Of a DNA stretch of 43,585 nucleotides, positions 7,833 through 16,208 are shown in pieces. The position numbers and the translations under genes are program-made. Under the pieces are notes generated by a model that saw nothing but the letters and a program-made list of their open reading frames with translations, ran no database searches and was not told where the DNA came from. Positions within the stretch are counted from its first letter, which is position 1; each line of letters starts with the position of its first letter. The DNA comes from Thiobacillus sp. (GTDB taxonomy: Bacteria > Pseudomonadota > Gammaproteobacteria > Burkholderiales > Thiobacillaceae), in assembly GCA_030679915.1 (NCBI GenBank), contig JAUXRY010000026.1, positions 1-43,585 on the forward strand, written 5' to 3'.

Positions 7833-8060
7833 ATGTCGAATGCAAAAAGCTGGGGTCTCTGTATCCAGTGCAAGTGGTGGCAGATCGATCCAGATGCCAC
7901 CCTCGAAAAGTCCACACATGGTCTATGTATTGATGAAGACCTTCAAGAATATGTTCTGCGTGTGTCAGGCGGGAGTGGATGCAATCATTTTGTAAATGGC
8001 GTCCCCGCTCGCGCGGAGGGGTCGGGCTCGACTCCGCCGGTTGCCAAGCCGGCTCGTTAA
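7833..8060 (+). CDS. Small Cys-containing protein of unknown function
   Basis: The 75-residue protein has four cysteines: C10-x2-C13 near the N-terminus, then Cys32 and Cys50. Its conserved-looking segments are CIQCKWWQI, HGLCIDEDLQEY and LRVSGGSGCNHF, followed by a Pro/Ala-rich tail. The pattern suggests a small zinc ribbon or an iron-sulfur/redox protein. There is no signal peptide, so it should be cytoplasmic. AAGGAGCACCTTC precedes the ATG. I do not recognise a named family. Confidence 0.7.
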   Translation: MSNAKSWGLCIQCKWWQIDPDATLEKSTHGLCIDEDLQEYVLRVSGGSGCNHFVNGVPARAEGSGSTPPVAKPAR

Positions 8061-8439
8061 GCGCGCTGCTTGCTGATCTTTGACATCCGCGATCGATGGG
8101 ATCGTGGCAGCTGGTGGATCTCGCGGACACTTTGGAAGGCCCGCCCATTCAATAGTGATATCTCGTTGAGATATGCCGCATGCGTTTAAGCGGCGTCGGT
8201 GTGTGTAAGTGCTGGTTCGCGTCAGGAATTGCCTACCTTCAATACCCAAAATGGCTGACATTTTTCTAGGCGTAAACGGATAGTTGATCGGATGTGCCCT
8301 ACCTAGAGTGTGAGCATGCCGGGTCAGCACTGTATTGCCTTGAACTGTAATGCTCTTTGGAGTGTGCAGGCACTTAAGCAGGAAGGTGCAGGTGTTCGGC
8401 TAAACCCAAGTTTGATTAACGCCATAGCAGGAGAGAAAC
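8061..8439. other. Intergenic region with a short palindrome
   Basis: No supported gene was found in about 380 bases. At 8158-8174 the inverted repeat ATATCTC-GTT-GAGATAT (7-bp perfect arms) could be an operator for the gene starting at 8440, but it is about 265 bp upstream of it. Overlapping open frames here have no family features. Confidence 0.4.
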
Positions 8440-8832
8440 ATGAAACCGCATACAGCTTTGCTTTTTGTTTTGGGACTCGCCATGGTGAGCCCGGTTTATG
8501 CAGCAGACAGGAAGGACATGATGGAAGATCGGGCAGAGGCCCGGTACGACGCTTCAAAAGATAGCGCCAAAAATGATTATGAAATGGCCAAAGACAATTG
8601 CAAAAAAATGTCTGGAAACGCGAAAGACGTGTGCATGAAAGATTCCAAGGCTGCGTACGTGGGGGCCACATCTCAGGCCAAGGCAAATGAAAAGTCCACC
8701 AAGAATCAGGCAGAGGCTGACGAAGACAAGATGAAAGCCAACTATAAGGCTGCCAAGGAACGGTGTGACAGTTTGTCTGGGCAAGCCAAGGATGCTTGTG
8801 TCAACGACGCCAAACAAAAGTATAACCAGTAA
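8440..8832 (+). CDS. Periplasmic helical protein with two Cys-containing repeats
   Basis: The 130-residue protein has a signal peptide (about 1-22, ending VYA) and a very charged, probably all-helical mature part. Two related segments are visible: NCKKMSGNAKDVCMKDSKAAY (about 48-68) and RCDSLSGQAKDACVNDAKQKY (about 108-128). Each has two Cys 11 residues apart that could form disulfides in the periplasm. The linker is Lys/Glu/Ala-rich and coiled-coil-like. GGAGAG precedes the ATG. Similar proteins occur, from memory, in betaproteobacterial stress loci, but no function is established. It is probably an envelope-stress protein by context. Confidence 0.75.
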   Translation: MKPHTALLFVLGLAMVSPVYAADRKDMMEDRAEARYDASKDSAKNDYEMAKDNCKKMSGNAKDVCMKDSKAAYVGATSQAKANEKSTKNQAEADEDKMKANYKAAKERCDSLSGQAKDACVNDAKQKYNQ

Positions 8833-9336
8833 GCTTGGGCCAGGCACCACACTGAAACCACTGCAGTAACAGGAAATCGACGCCACGATTTGGCTGTGGT
8901 CGTTGTTAACGTGTTGTAGCCCTAGCTTGGTTGCTATCTTGGTTGCTGTGTGGTGCCGGTCATAGGTTTAGGGTGGGTCTGAACCTCGGGTGATCGCAAC
9001 ACGAACTGAATTCAAGCCTGCCCTGAATTCAAACCCGAAAACCTTATATGCCTGGCTTACTCCCACCAATCAGCAAACTAACAAGTTTTCACTTTCTGAA
9101 ACTGTAGTTCGACAAGGACTTTGGTTCGGCTTATTGATCTTGTTTTATTCCTCGCCTGGAATGCCATTTGCAAACTGAATTTCGGGTGTCATGTATGCAC
9201 TCCTGCTTTGAAGGGAACATGACCAATCTCCTGGAATCCTACATACAGAAGCGTTTCCTTCTTATGTCGTCGTCATTCTGGATCTCATATATTGACTGTA
9301 TGGCTGGCTGTGGCCATTCACCAAGGGAGAGAAAAA
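8833..9336. other. Intergenic region without a supported gene
   Basis: About 500 bases contain only short direct repeats: CTTGGTTGCT twice near 8929-8947, and CTGAATTCAA twice near 9005-9031. A 62-codon GTG-initiated frame at 8990-9178 has no ribosome-binding site or recognisable family. The promoter of the DUF1328 gene at 9337 probably lies in the last part. Confidence 0.4.
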
Positions 9337-9507
9337 ATGCTGAAGTGGGTGCTTATCTTTGCTGTGATTTCACTTGTCGCCGGGGTTCTAGGGTTTACCG
9401 GAATAGCTGCGGGTGCAGCAAGTGTTGCAAAAATTATTTTCTATATTTTTCTTGTGCTGCTTGTGCTGGTTATTCTGGCAGGCGTGCTGGGGTACAAAGC
9501 GTTCTAA
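9337..9507 (+). CDS. DUF1328 family small membrane protein (first copy)
   Basis: The 56-residue protein has two hydrophobic helices. It contains VAGVLGFTGIAAGAASVAKIIF, a pattern diagnostic of the DUF1328/YtjA family of inner-membrane peptides often induced by stress. ATG 9337 follows GGGAGAGAAAAA; a longer frame from 9292 adds no family sequence. A second copy lies at 13151. Molecular function is not known. Confidence 0.88.
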   Translation: MLKWVLIFAVISLVAGVLGFTGIAAGAASVAKIIFYIFLVLLVLVILAGVLGYKAF

Positions 9508-9606
9508 CTGCATTTCTTCCCAGTTGACTCGGGGTGCATTTAATTCCGTTAGGCAGTCAGTCTATTCCACGAGTCAATTATTGATTTGATATGAAAGGAA
9601 ATGAAA

Positions 9607-9924
9607 ATGAATTTTTATACCGGTAAGTTACTCGCGGCTGCGATGGTGGCGAGTACCTTGGTAATGGGCGGCTGTGCTGTCACGCGTGATCAATCAACTG
9701 TTGGGCAGTACGTGGACGATTCGGCCATAACCACTCAGGTCAAAGCGCGTTTTGCAGAAAGCCCGGAGGTGAGTGCAATGGCGATCAGCGTTGAAACACT
9801 GAATGGAGTCGTTCAGTTGTCTGGCTTTGCCAAGAATGCCAATGAACGTTCGGCAGCTGAATCCATTGCACGTAATGTAAAACATGTGCGGTCGGTCAAG
9901 AACGATATCGTGATCAAACCGTAA
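9607..9924 (+). CDS. BON-domain lipoprotein (OsmY-like)
   Basis: The 105-residue protein has a lipoprotein signal with lipobox VMGGC, then one BON domain: DDSAITTQVKARFAE, then ISVETLNGVVQLSGFAKN and ending ARNVKHVRSVKNDIVIKP. BON domains bind phospholipid surfaces; OsmY, with two, is an osmotically induced periplasmic protein. This single-domain version should be anchored to a membrane facing the periplasm. ATG 9607 was chosen because AAGGA lies seven bases upstream; ATG 9601 is too close to it. It is part of the stress cluster. Confidence 0.88.
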   Translation: MNFYTGKLLAAAMVASTLVMGGCAVTRDQSTVGQYVDDSAITTQVKARFAESPEVSAMAISVETLNGVVQLSGFAKNANERSAAESIARNVKHVRSVKNDIVIKP

Positions 9925-9998
9925 TGTGAGGTGCGCTCGTATTTGTTCGGGTGCGTAGTGAGTGTAGTGATATGTAGTTAAAGGTAAAGGAGATAGGT

Positions 9999-10214
9999 AT
10001 GAATTGGGACATTATTGAAGGCAACTGGAAAAAGACTAAAGGCAAGGCCAAGGAGCAGTGGGGTAAGCTTACAGATGACGATTTCGATGTCATCGAGGGC
10101 CGTCGTGATCAGCTTGCCGGAAAAATCCAGGAACGCTATGGCGTAAGCAAAGACGATGCTGAGAAGCAGATCGATGCATGGCAGAACAACGCCAAAGACG
10201 ATTGGTTTCATTGA
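9999..10214 (+). CDS. CsbD-like stress response protein
   Basis: The 71-residue protein begins MNWDIIEGNWKKTKGKAKEQ, the hallmark of the CsbD/YjbJ family, with the typical second half VIEGRRDQLAGKIQERYG. CsbD is a small helical cytoplasmic protein made under general stress in Bacillus and as YjbJ in enterobacteria; its molecular role is unknown. AAAGGAGATAGGT precedes the ATG. It follows the BON lipoprotein gene by 74 bp on the same strand. Confidence 0.93.
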   Translation: MNWDIIEGNWKKTKGKAKEQWGKLTDDDFDVIEGRRDQLAGKIQERYGVSKDDAEKQIDAWQNNAKDDWFH

Positions 10215-10307
10215 GGTGAACCTCTCCGCATCCGCAGCAACTGTGTTGAAGACTCAGACAGGATCGTGATTGCTGCCTGATTTTTTCAGCAGGCTGCCAT
10301 GCTGGGT

Positions 10308-10360
10308 GGTTTCACAGGCTTAATGTGAAACCGCTCAGCGCGTTTTATACGACCGCGCTG
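10308..10360. terminator. Two hairpins between csbD-like and cls-like genes
   Basis: The perfect 9-bp stem GGTTTCACA/TGTGAAACC (10308-10332, 7-nt loop) is followed by CAGCGCG/CGCGCTG (10336-10360). They lie between two convergent genes and may end transcription from either side. Neither has a long T-run. The rest of 10215-10452 shows no gene. Confidence 0.45.
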
Positions 10361-10452
10361 GGTCAGTGGGTTGGAAATCCATTCGTCGTGAAGACCCGAG
10401 ACAGGGTATTGCAAGGTGGATTGCCCGAGACATGTTGTGCGTTAAGGCATGC

Positions 10453-11911
10453 CTAAAGCCAGTATTCGAAGCGAACTGCCAGCCATTCCTTGAGACGCAG
10501 GAATAGTGAGCGGTGCTTCCATTGTTGCGGGTCTATCGGTGTCGATTTCGCCCGGTCCTCTGCGAACATCTTATTGATCTGCTGGGAAAAGTCGGTCCCC
10601 AGAATGATGGCATTCAGCTCATCGTTGTGCAAAAAACTGCGCCAGTCCAGATTGGTTGAGCCGATTGTGGACCATACGCCATCTATTGAGGCGGTTTTGG
10701 AGTGCAGTACGGCACCACGTCTTTCGTACACTTTCACGCCGGCATCAAGCAATTCCGCATAATGCGAACGTCCTGCATGAAAGACCATCCATGAATCGGT
10801 TTTCCCAGGCAGAATGAGTTCTACGCTCACCCCTCGCCGGGCAGCATCCGTGAGCATTTTGAGCAACTTGGGATCAGGTACGAAATAGGCATTGGTCAAA
10901 TGCACATGACGCTCTGCATGCTCGATCGCAGAAAGCAATGTGAGGTAGATCGGCGAAGCTTCCGTATCGGATCTGCTGCCGATCGCTCGGACGATTTCAT
11001 CACCCTGCGTTTCGATTTCAGGGAAATATTGCCTGGGTGCTAAGGGCCCCCCCCTTCTGCCTGGCCCAGGTGTCCATGAAGTATTTCTGAAACTCCGCTG
11101 CAGCCGGCCCCTTGATCTGCAAATGGGTATCGCGCCATCCGGATTTATTGTCTACGTTAGCATTCTGGCGTGGACGGCGAAACGATGCGCTCGATCCCCT
11201 GGAGTACGATTCGCTGATATTGATCCCCCCCAGAAAGGCTGTTTTGCCATCCACCACCAACAGCTTTCTGTGGTCCCGATTATTGAGTATCCATTCTTGT
11301 TTTTTTACGTTGGCCGGGTTAACCGGGTTGTACTCTAGTAGCTGAATGCCCCCCGAACTGAGACGTTCAAAAAATTCTTTGGGTGTAGTCAGGCAACCGA
11401 CACTATCGTAAATGATGTTGACCTGTACACCAGCGGCTTGTTTCTCCAGCAAGAGATTCGCGAATCTGGTCCCAATCTCACCATTTTCAAAGATGTAGGT
11501 TTCCAGGTTGATATGGTCCTGCGCGGCGCGTATTGCTTCGAACATTGCCTGGTAGGTAGCCGGGCCATCTTTCAGTAGTACCAGTTGGTTTCCTGTAACC
11601 AGCGGGCTGTCGCGATTTATTTCCTGCTCAAATGCCAGATGTCTTTTCAGAATGTCGCGGTTGCCAGCCTCATTCGTCAGTTCTTTGAAAATAGATGCGC
11701 TTTGGTTGGCTGATACCGGGCCTTGTGCATTTTCAAATTTCACTGCACTTGTCTTTTGGGTTCCAGTGTCTGCCTCCCTATCCGGCAGACTGGCACAAGA
11801 AGCGGACACTCCCATCAACACACAGGTTGTCATGCATTTGATTATGTTTTGGATGGGGCGCATTTGCGATGGGTCAGTCTGATTGGCGTACTTTTGAAAA
11901 GAACGGGTCAT
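10453..11911 (-). pseudogene. Phospholipase D/cardiolipin synthase-like gene split by a frameshift
   Basis: Two minus-strand frames (11018-11911 and 10453-10938) together encode one roughly 485-residue protein with two HKD motifs: HRKLLVVD in the first part and HSKTASID in the second. These define phospholipase D-type phosphatidyltransferases such as cardiolipin synthases. The reading frame breaks in a run of eight G (11047-11054 on the plus strand as C). With seven G the frame continues as QKGGPLAPRQYFPE and joins the second half without a stop. The N-terminus has a lipobox-like VSASC. ATG 11911 or 11863 are possible starts. It could be a real pseudogene, a phase-variable gene or a sequencing error. 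Confidence 0.85.
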
Positions 11912-12324
11912 TTATGCGGCCCGACGCTGTCATATGTTGGAGACGTGGCCTGGCTTGTTTGGGTTCTGCCCTCGATTAGCAAGCCCGGAATCGGGCCTGC
12001 GAGTGACATCGACGGAGCAGGTGCCCGACGAACAAGCACCTCAACCAAAACAGACTCGCCCAATTCAAGCCATGGTTTGCATCGAATTAACCATACGCCA
12101 GCCAGTACGGCGGTAAACAACGTGCGTAAGGGGACTGCCGTACCCGTTGGCGCGCGACCGGGATACCGCTATCCGTCATCGTGTGAAGATGACTTCATGC
12201 AGTTGTCCCTTACGCCTGTTTTATTCAGGCTTCATCCCGGGTGCTGGTTTGTAATATGGCGCATGGACAGCACCTTGATAAACGGAGGCCACAGGGGTGC
12301 GTCTCAGGCTGACGGCTGGGCGGG
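11912..12324. other. Intergenic region upstream of the cls-like gene
   Basis: No gene is supported in about 410 bases. A 70-codon minus-strand frame (11908-12120) overlaps the cls-like ATG at 11909-11911 by ATGA, which could mean translational coupling, but its sequence matches no family I know and it has no clear ribosome-binding site. Confidence 0.35.
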
Positions 12325-12630
12325 TTAGTGATGTCCGTGGTGCTTGTTCCTCCCGCCGGCCAACAGTGCAATGGCCGCTCCTGCCACGACGGCCAGCAAG
12401 AGCGCTTTTAGCGGTTTTTCCTGTACATAATGCGCAGCATGCTCACTGGTCTGATGGAATATTTCTTGAGCACGTGCCGTACCGCTGCGTATTGCTGCGT
12501 TACCCCGGGCTGCAAGTTCTTCGGCGCTTGCTCGTGCTTCCTCGATCGAACGCATGGCATGATCGGCTACGGCGTTATTGCCTGCTTCGTGGGTTATGTT
12601 TGACTTGTTGCTCAAGGACGTCGTTTCCAT
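12325..12630 (-). CDS. ElaB/YqjD-like (DUF883) membrane-anchored protein
   Basis: The 101-residue protein has a charged helical N-terminal region (SIEEARASAEELAARGN), then QEKPLKALLLAVVAGAAIALLAGGR, a C-terminal membrane helix near 75-92, and a His-rich end. This is the layout of ElaB/YqjD/YgaM proteins, which sit in the inner membrane; E. coli members bind stationary-phase ribosomes. ATG 12630 was chosen because AGGAG lies just upstream; the longer frame to 12696 lacks one. The perfect palindrome at 12727-12742 is 97 bp upstream. Confidence 0.85.
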   Translation of the reverse strand: METTSLSNKSNITHEAGNNAVADHAMRSIEEARASAEELAARGNAAIRSGTARAQEIFHQTSEHAAHYVQEKPLKALLLAVVAGAAIALLAGGRNKHHGHH

Positions 12631-12726
12631 GATGGGCTCCTGATTAATGATGACTAGAAAAATCAAATGAATTAATGCTTGCGAAGGCTTTCGCAAGCAG
12701 CAGGGTATCTGCTGAACTCAGGATAT

Positions 12727-12742
12727 GTGACTGATCAGTCAC
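12727..12742. promoter_or_regulatory. Perfect 16-bp palindrome, candidate operator
   Basis: GTGACTGATCAGTCAC is completely self-complementary. It lies between the divergent ElaB-like (start 12630) and DUF1328 (start 13151) genes, 97 bp before the former. A dimeric regulator site is the likely meaning. The remainder of 12631-13150 has no supported gene. Confidence 0.45.
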
Positions 12743-12999
12743 GTCATAGGGGATGCAGTCCTTTTGATGTGTCCGTTGATGTACCCAATCAATGTAGGCG
12801 AAATCTGACAGACGGTATGGGGTGGAGATGTGTAAGCTCCAGCACCGTGCCTGCCTGGATTCAGCGTATTGCCAGAGTGTGCCGCGTGACCGCTTTTCTA
12901 GACCCGAAATGTCGCCCCTGTAGGTTCAGCCGTCTGTTACGAGGTGACTGAACAGTAGGGGGCACAAGGCTGGTGGAGCTTCACATGACACGCGTTGAG

Positions 13000-13019
13000 T
13001 TGTCAGTGTTGTCTGACAA
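13000..13019. promoter_or_regulatory. Inverted repeat upstream of second DUF1328 gene
   Basis: TTGTCAG-N6-CTGACAA has perfect 7-bp arms with centres about one helical turn apart. It is 131 bp before the DUF1328 start at 13151. It may bind a regulator such as the LuxR-type protein encoded at 13362. That link is by position only. Confidence 0.4.
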
Positions 13020-13150
13020 TGAATTAGGTCGGGGCTTATGGCGGCAGTGGCGCATGCGTCTAAGCTATGACTACTGGAAACGATCAGTTGCCTGTTCTTT
13101 ATTGCCTTGCAAGCGAGGTCTGTAGAGCAAGCCAAGGCAAGGAGGCCACC

Positions 13151-13315
13151 ATGTTGTATTACGCGCTCGTATTTTTTATTATTGCTGTCATTGCAGCCGT
13201 GCTTGGATTTACAGGTTTGGCAGCAGGTGCAACTGGAATCGCCAAAGTTCTGTTTGTGGTTTTTCTGGTGATGGCAATTGCAACTTTTGTGGTCAATTTG
13301 GTACGCGGTCGTTAG
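13151..13315 (+). CDS. DUF1328 family small membrane protein (second copy)
   Basis: The 54-residue, two-helix membrane peptide contains [21 protein letters not shown], matching the DUF1328 pattern of the copy at 9337, but the sequences have diverged and the C-terminus ends in VRGR instead of YKAF. ATG 13151 is preceded by AAGGAGG at ideal distance; the in-frame extension to 13067 is not needed. It lies 46 bp before the response-regulator gene, possibly in one transcript. Confidence 0.88.
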   Translation: MLYYALVFFIIAVIAAVLGFTGLAAGATGIAKVLFVVFLVMAIATFVVNLVRGR

Positions 13316-13361
13316 CTTAATTATCCACACCAGTTGAACTGCATCGAGAGGGAGTTAAGGC

Positions 13362-13997
13362 ATGATTCAAGTCGCCATCCTGGACGATCATCAAATCGTT
13401 CGAACCGGTTTTCGCGAACTTTTAAGCGAGGACTCAGCAATAGTTGTCAGTTTCGAGGCAGGGGATGGTGACGAAGCGCTCGCCCATTTACGGACTACGC
13501 AATGTGATGTGCTGTTGCTCGATATATCTTTACCCGGAAAAAGTGGTGTTGATGTCTTGCGCTCAGTGCGTCAGAGGCATCCCAACGTCAAGGTGTTGAT
13601 CCTGAGCGGATTTCCTGAGGAGAGTTATGCCTTGTCGATGATCAAAAATGGTGCAAACGGGTATTTATGCAAAGACTGTGACCAGGATGAATTGCTGCGC
13701 GCAATTCATACCGTTGCAAATGGTCGTCGTTATGTGTCAGTTCGCGTTGCAGAATTGCTTGCCGATGAAATGAGCGGGTCACGGAGTGGTGTGCCGCATG
13801 ATGCCTTGTCAGACCGGGAATTGCAGGTATTTTTGAGGTTGGCACGCGGAGAATCCGTATCGGATATAGCAGAGCAATTGAACTTGAGCGTTAAAACCAT
13901 CAGCACCTATCGCTCGCGATTGACCGAAAAGCTTAACGTAGTGAGTAATGCAGAATTGGCAGCTTATGCATTGCGACACGGTCTCATGATCCAGTAG
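13362..13997 (+). CDS. NarL/LuxR-family response regulator
   Basis: The 211-residue protein has a receiver domain (about 1-120) with acidic Asp8/Asp9, phosphoacceptor Asp54 in LLLDISLPGKSG and Lys104, and then a LuxR-type HTH (about 145-207: LSDRELQVFLRLARGESVSDIA, then KTISTYRSRLTEKL). This is the FixJ/NarL/UvrY class of DNA-binding regulators. The usual partner is a histidine kinase of the HisKA_3 type, exactly what is encoded at 14465-15913. It probably controls genes of the surrounding stress cluster, by inference from position. Confidence 0.93.
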   Translation: MIQVAILDDHQIVRTGFRELLSEDSAIVVSFEAGDGDEALAHLRTTQCDVLLLDISLPGKSGVDVLRSVRQRHPNVKVLILSGFPEESYALSMIKNGANGYLCKDCDQDELLRAIHTVANGRRYVSVRVAELLADEMSGSRSGVPHDALSDRELQVFLRLARGESVSDIAEQLNLSVKTISTYRSRLTEKLNVVSNAELAAYALRHGLMIQ

Positions 13998-14024
13998 AAG
14001 TGGCCCGGTCTTGCCGGACGAATA

Positions 14025-14432
14025 ATGCAGAATTTAACTTCTTTATTAAAAATTTTTGTTATTGAGGATTCTGTTCTCTTGCAGGGAATGCTCATGGATA
14101 TTTTTGACGAACTCGAGGGAGTCGAAGTCAGCGGGTGTGCCGTTGGCGAAACCGAGGCATTACAGAAACTTGCCATAGTGCCGGTCGATCTGGTGATTAT
14201 CGATATTGAGTTGAAGCAAGGCAGTGGAATCGGGGTGCTGGATGCGTTGCAGACAGATTCTGGTCGATATGGCGCGCCACGCAAAGTGGTTTTGACCAAT
14301 TTTTCACATCAAAGCATGCGTCAACGATGTGAGAACTTTGGGATGGATGCTTTCTTCGATAAATCGATGGATGTGAGCCAACTGGTGGACTACGTGTCAG
14401 ACATGGCGCGCCAGAAAAACAGTTTTTCCTGA
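14025..14432 (+). CDS. Single-domain (receiver-only) response regulator
   Basis: The 135-residue protein consists of one receiver domain: acidic pair Glu14/Asp15, phosphoacceptor Asp60 in LVIIDIELKQGSG, and Lys113 in FFDKSMD. No output domain follows. Such proteins act as phosphate shuttles or sinks, or control a target by binding. It lies 27 bp after the LuxR-type regulator on the same strand and is convergent with the histidine kinase gene, so kinase phosphate may be shared by two receivers. Confidence 0.9.
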   Translation: MQNLTSLLKIFVIEDSVLLQGMLMDIFDELEGVEVSGCAVGETEALQKLAIVPVDLVIIDIELKQGSGIGVLDALQTDSGRYGAPRKVVLTNFSHQSMRQRCENFGMDAFFDKSMDVSQLVDYVSDMARQKNSFS

Positions 14433-14464
14433 ATAGGCTTGTAGCCCGTAGTGGGCAATATCAT

Positions 14465-15913
14465 CTAAATGGGCAGCTCTGCAAGAATGGATGTCCCCTC
14501 GTCTGGGGCCGATCGAATATCGAGTGTTCCATTATGGGTAAATACCCGGTGCTTGATACCGGCTAAGCCATGTCGTGCAAGTTTGGGTGACTCCATGTCA
14601 AATCCAATACCGTCATCGCTGATGAGCAGCTTGATGGTTGTTTCGGTGTAAGACAAGGACAGTTTGACTCTTCGCGCTTTGGCGTAATTCTGAATGTTTG
14701 TAAAGGCTTCCTGGGTGATACGGAACAGACTCAGCGACACGTCTTCGGAAAGCTCGGGCTCGGTTTCTGGAAGCTCCAGATCAAGCTTGATATCGGTTGA
14801 CTGCTGGAAATCCCGGGCCAGCGCGTTCAGCGCCTCCAGCAAACCCAGATCATTCAGTAACGCGGGACGCAGATCATTTGTGATCCGTCGCTTCAATGTG
14901 ATCCCGCTTGTCAGCGTTTGCCGCAGCCGAATTAACCTTTTGGAAATCCGCTCGCGTACATCAGCTGGAAGGTTGCGTTCAACCCAGTCAGCATCAAGTT
15001 TGGCGGCGGTGAGTAGCGCGCCCAACTCATCGTGTAGTTCACGTGCCAGGTTAAGTTTTTCGGTCTCGCGAACATTCGTCAAATAGGTAGCCAGATTCGT
15101 CAGTTCCTGGGTCCTGGTTTGCACTTCGCGTTCAAGTTTCTCGTTTTTCCTCTGAAGTAAGTCGTTGATTTTTTCTTGTAACTCCTGTTTCTTCTGCTTA
15201 TGAAAAATAGACAGGATGAGTAGAATCAAAGACACCAACGCAAGCAGTACCGTGATGATTTGAGAGTTTTGGAAGTTCGCAGCTGATCGCTCAACGTTTA
15301 GCGCGTTGTACGTGAGTACTTCCTGCTTCAAGGCGATGTGGTGACTTCGATAAGTTTCCATAGTCAGGTTGTCGACCTCGAGCCAGTTGTGATCAATGGG
15401 CAAACCATTCTGGACTTGGGTAATGGTGGTTTCCAGTATCGCAGTGACGTTTTTAGCCAGACTGATCAATTCGATAGCTGAGGAATGCAGTTTGGGGCTG
15501 TTGGTGAAATCCTTTTCAATTGCCGTTATGGTGTCGTGGATGCGCGGAATCGCCGTCCCGTAGGGGCGCAAAAAATAGGGGTCGTGTGTTAACACATAGC
15601 CTCTAGTCGCTGACTCGGCATCGAGTAGCAGCCTTCTCAATTGATCCAGAGTGTTTCCCTGCTGGTTGACCAATCCATATTGCTTCAAGGCATCGATCCC
15701 TGCCGTGGCCTGCAAATAGCTTGAAACCAGCATGCCAATCAGGGCGGCGATGCCAATGGCAAAGTAAATGTGCGAGGCGGTGTGCAGGAAGTCGCGTTGC
15801 TTCCCAGGGGTTTTGTTTGGCTTCGAGTCAACATTGTTTGGCATTACTGGGCCCTTCTTGTTGTTCCGCGCTCGAGATGCGCAGGAATCTTCCGACAAGT
15901 CTTTCCGAGTCAT
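14465..15913 (-). CDS. CHASE3 sensor histidine kinase (HisKA_3/HATPase)
   Basis: The protein is up to 482 residues. Membrane helix 1 (about 49-67) is followed by an extracytoplasmic helical sensor of CHASE3 type (about 70-215, with LDAESATRGYVLTHDP), helix 2 (about 219-237) and a coiled coil. Then comes a HisKA_3 dimerization domain with phosphoacceptor His294 in LARELHDELGALL and a C-terminal ATPase domain with ITQEAFTNIQNYAKA and DDGIGFD. Such kinases pair with NarL/LuxR regulators, as encoded just downstream on the other strand. ATG 15844 (Met24), preceded by AAGAAGGG, may be the true start. Confidence 0.92.
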   Translation of the reverse strand: MTRKDLSEDSCASRARNNKKGPVMPNNVDSKPNKTPGKQRDFLHTASHIYFAIGIAALIGMLVSSYLQATAGIDALKQYGLVNQQGNTLDQLRRLLLDAESATRGYVLTHDPYFLRPYGTAIPRIHDTITAIEKDFTNSPKLHSSAIELISLAKNVTAILETTITQVQNGLPIDHNWLEVDNLTMETYRSHHIALKQEVLTYNALNVERSAANFQNSQIITVLLALVSLILLILSIFHKQKKQELQEKINDLLQRKNEKLEREVQTRTQELTNLATYLTNVRETEKLNLARELHDELGALLTAAKLDADWVERNLPADVRERISKRLIRLRQTLTSGITLKRRITNDLRPALLNDLGLLEALNALARDFQQSTDIKLDLELPETEPELSEDVSLSLFRITQEAFTNIQNYAKARRVKLSLSYTETTIKLLISDDGIGFDMESPKLARHGLAGIKHRVFTHNGTLDIRSAPDEGTSILAELPI

Positions 15914-16019
15914 CTTACAGACTGATTTACTGGCAAATAATACGATGATTTTCTAGTGAGAGGCACTCTAAACCAGTGGCCATGATTGTGACGGAGTTTT
16001 CTTAACGCAGGAGATACAT

Positions 16020-16163
16020 ATGAATCCATTACTGGCGGTAATCATCGCTTCCGCTTTTGTCGTGCTCACAGGCTGTAATACCGTCGCGGGTGCAGGTAAA
16101 GACCTGGAGCGGGGCGGCGAAAAGGTTCAGGATGCAGCGAAAGATGTTCAGCAGCAGATGTAG
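16020..16163 (+). CDS. Entericidin-like small lipoprotein
   Basis: The 47-residue protein has a hydrophobic signal ending in lipobox VLTGC (Cys19), then NTVAGAGKDLERGGEKVQDAA, the standard entericidin A/B tail. CAGGAGATACAT precedes the ATG, an ideal ribosome-binding site. Entericidins are small membrane lipoproteins linked to stationary-phase stress and in E. coli to a toxin-antitoxin-like lysis switch; for the many stand-alone homologues the function is unknown. It precedes the ferritin-like gene by 45 bp on the same strand. Confidence 0.9.
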   Translation: MNPLLAVIIASAFVVLTGCNTVAGAGKDLERGGEKVQDAAKDVQQQM

Positions 16164-16208
16164 TCTTTTTCGCCATAACGTCTTTCATTCATTATGCAGG
16201 AGTTCGCT

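Noticed and set aside
8990..9178. 62-codon GTG-initiated frame with a hydrophobic C-terminus
   Set aside because: No ribosome-binding site, no family resemblance, and biased composition from direct repeats.
11908..12120. 70-codon minus-strand frame overlapping the cls-like start by ATGA
   Set aside because: Coupling is suggestive, but the sequence resembles no protein family and no ribosome-binding site was found.
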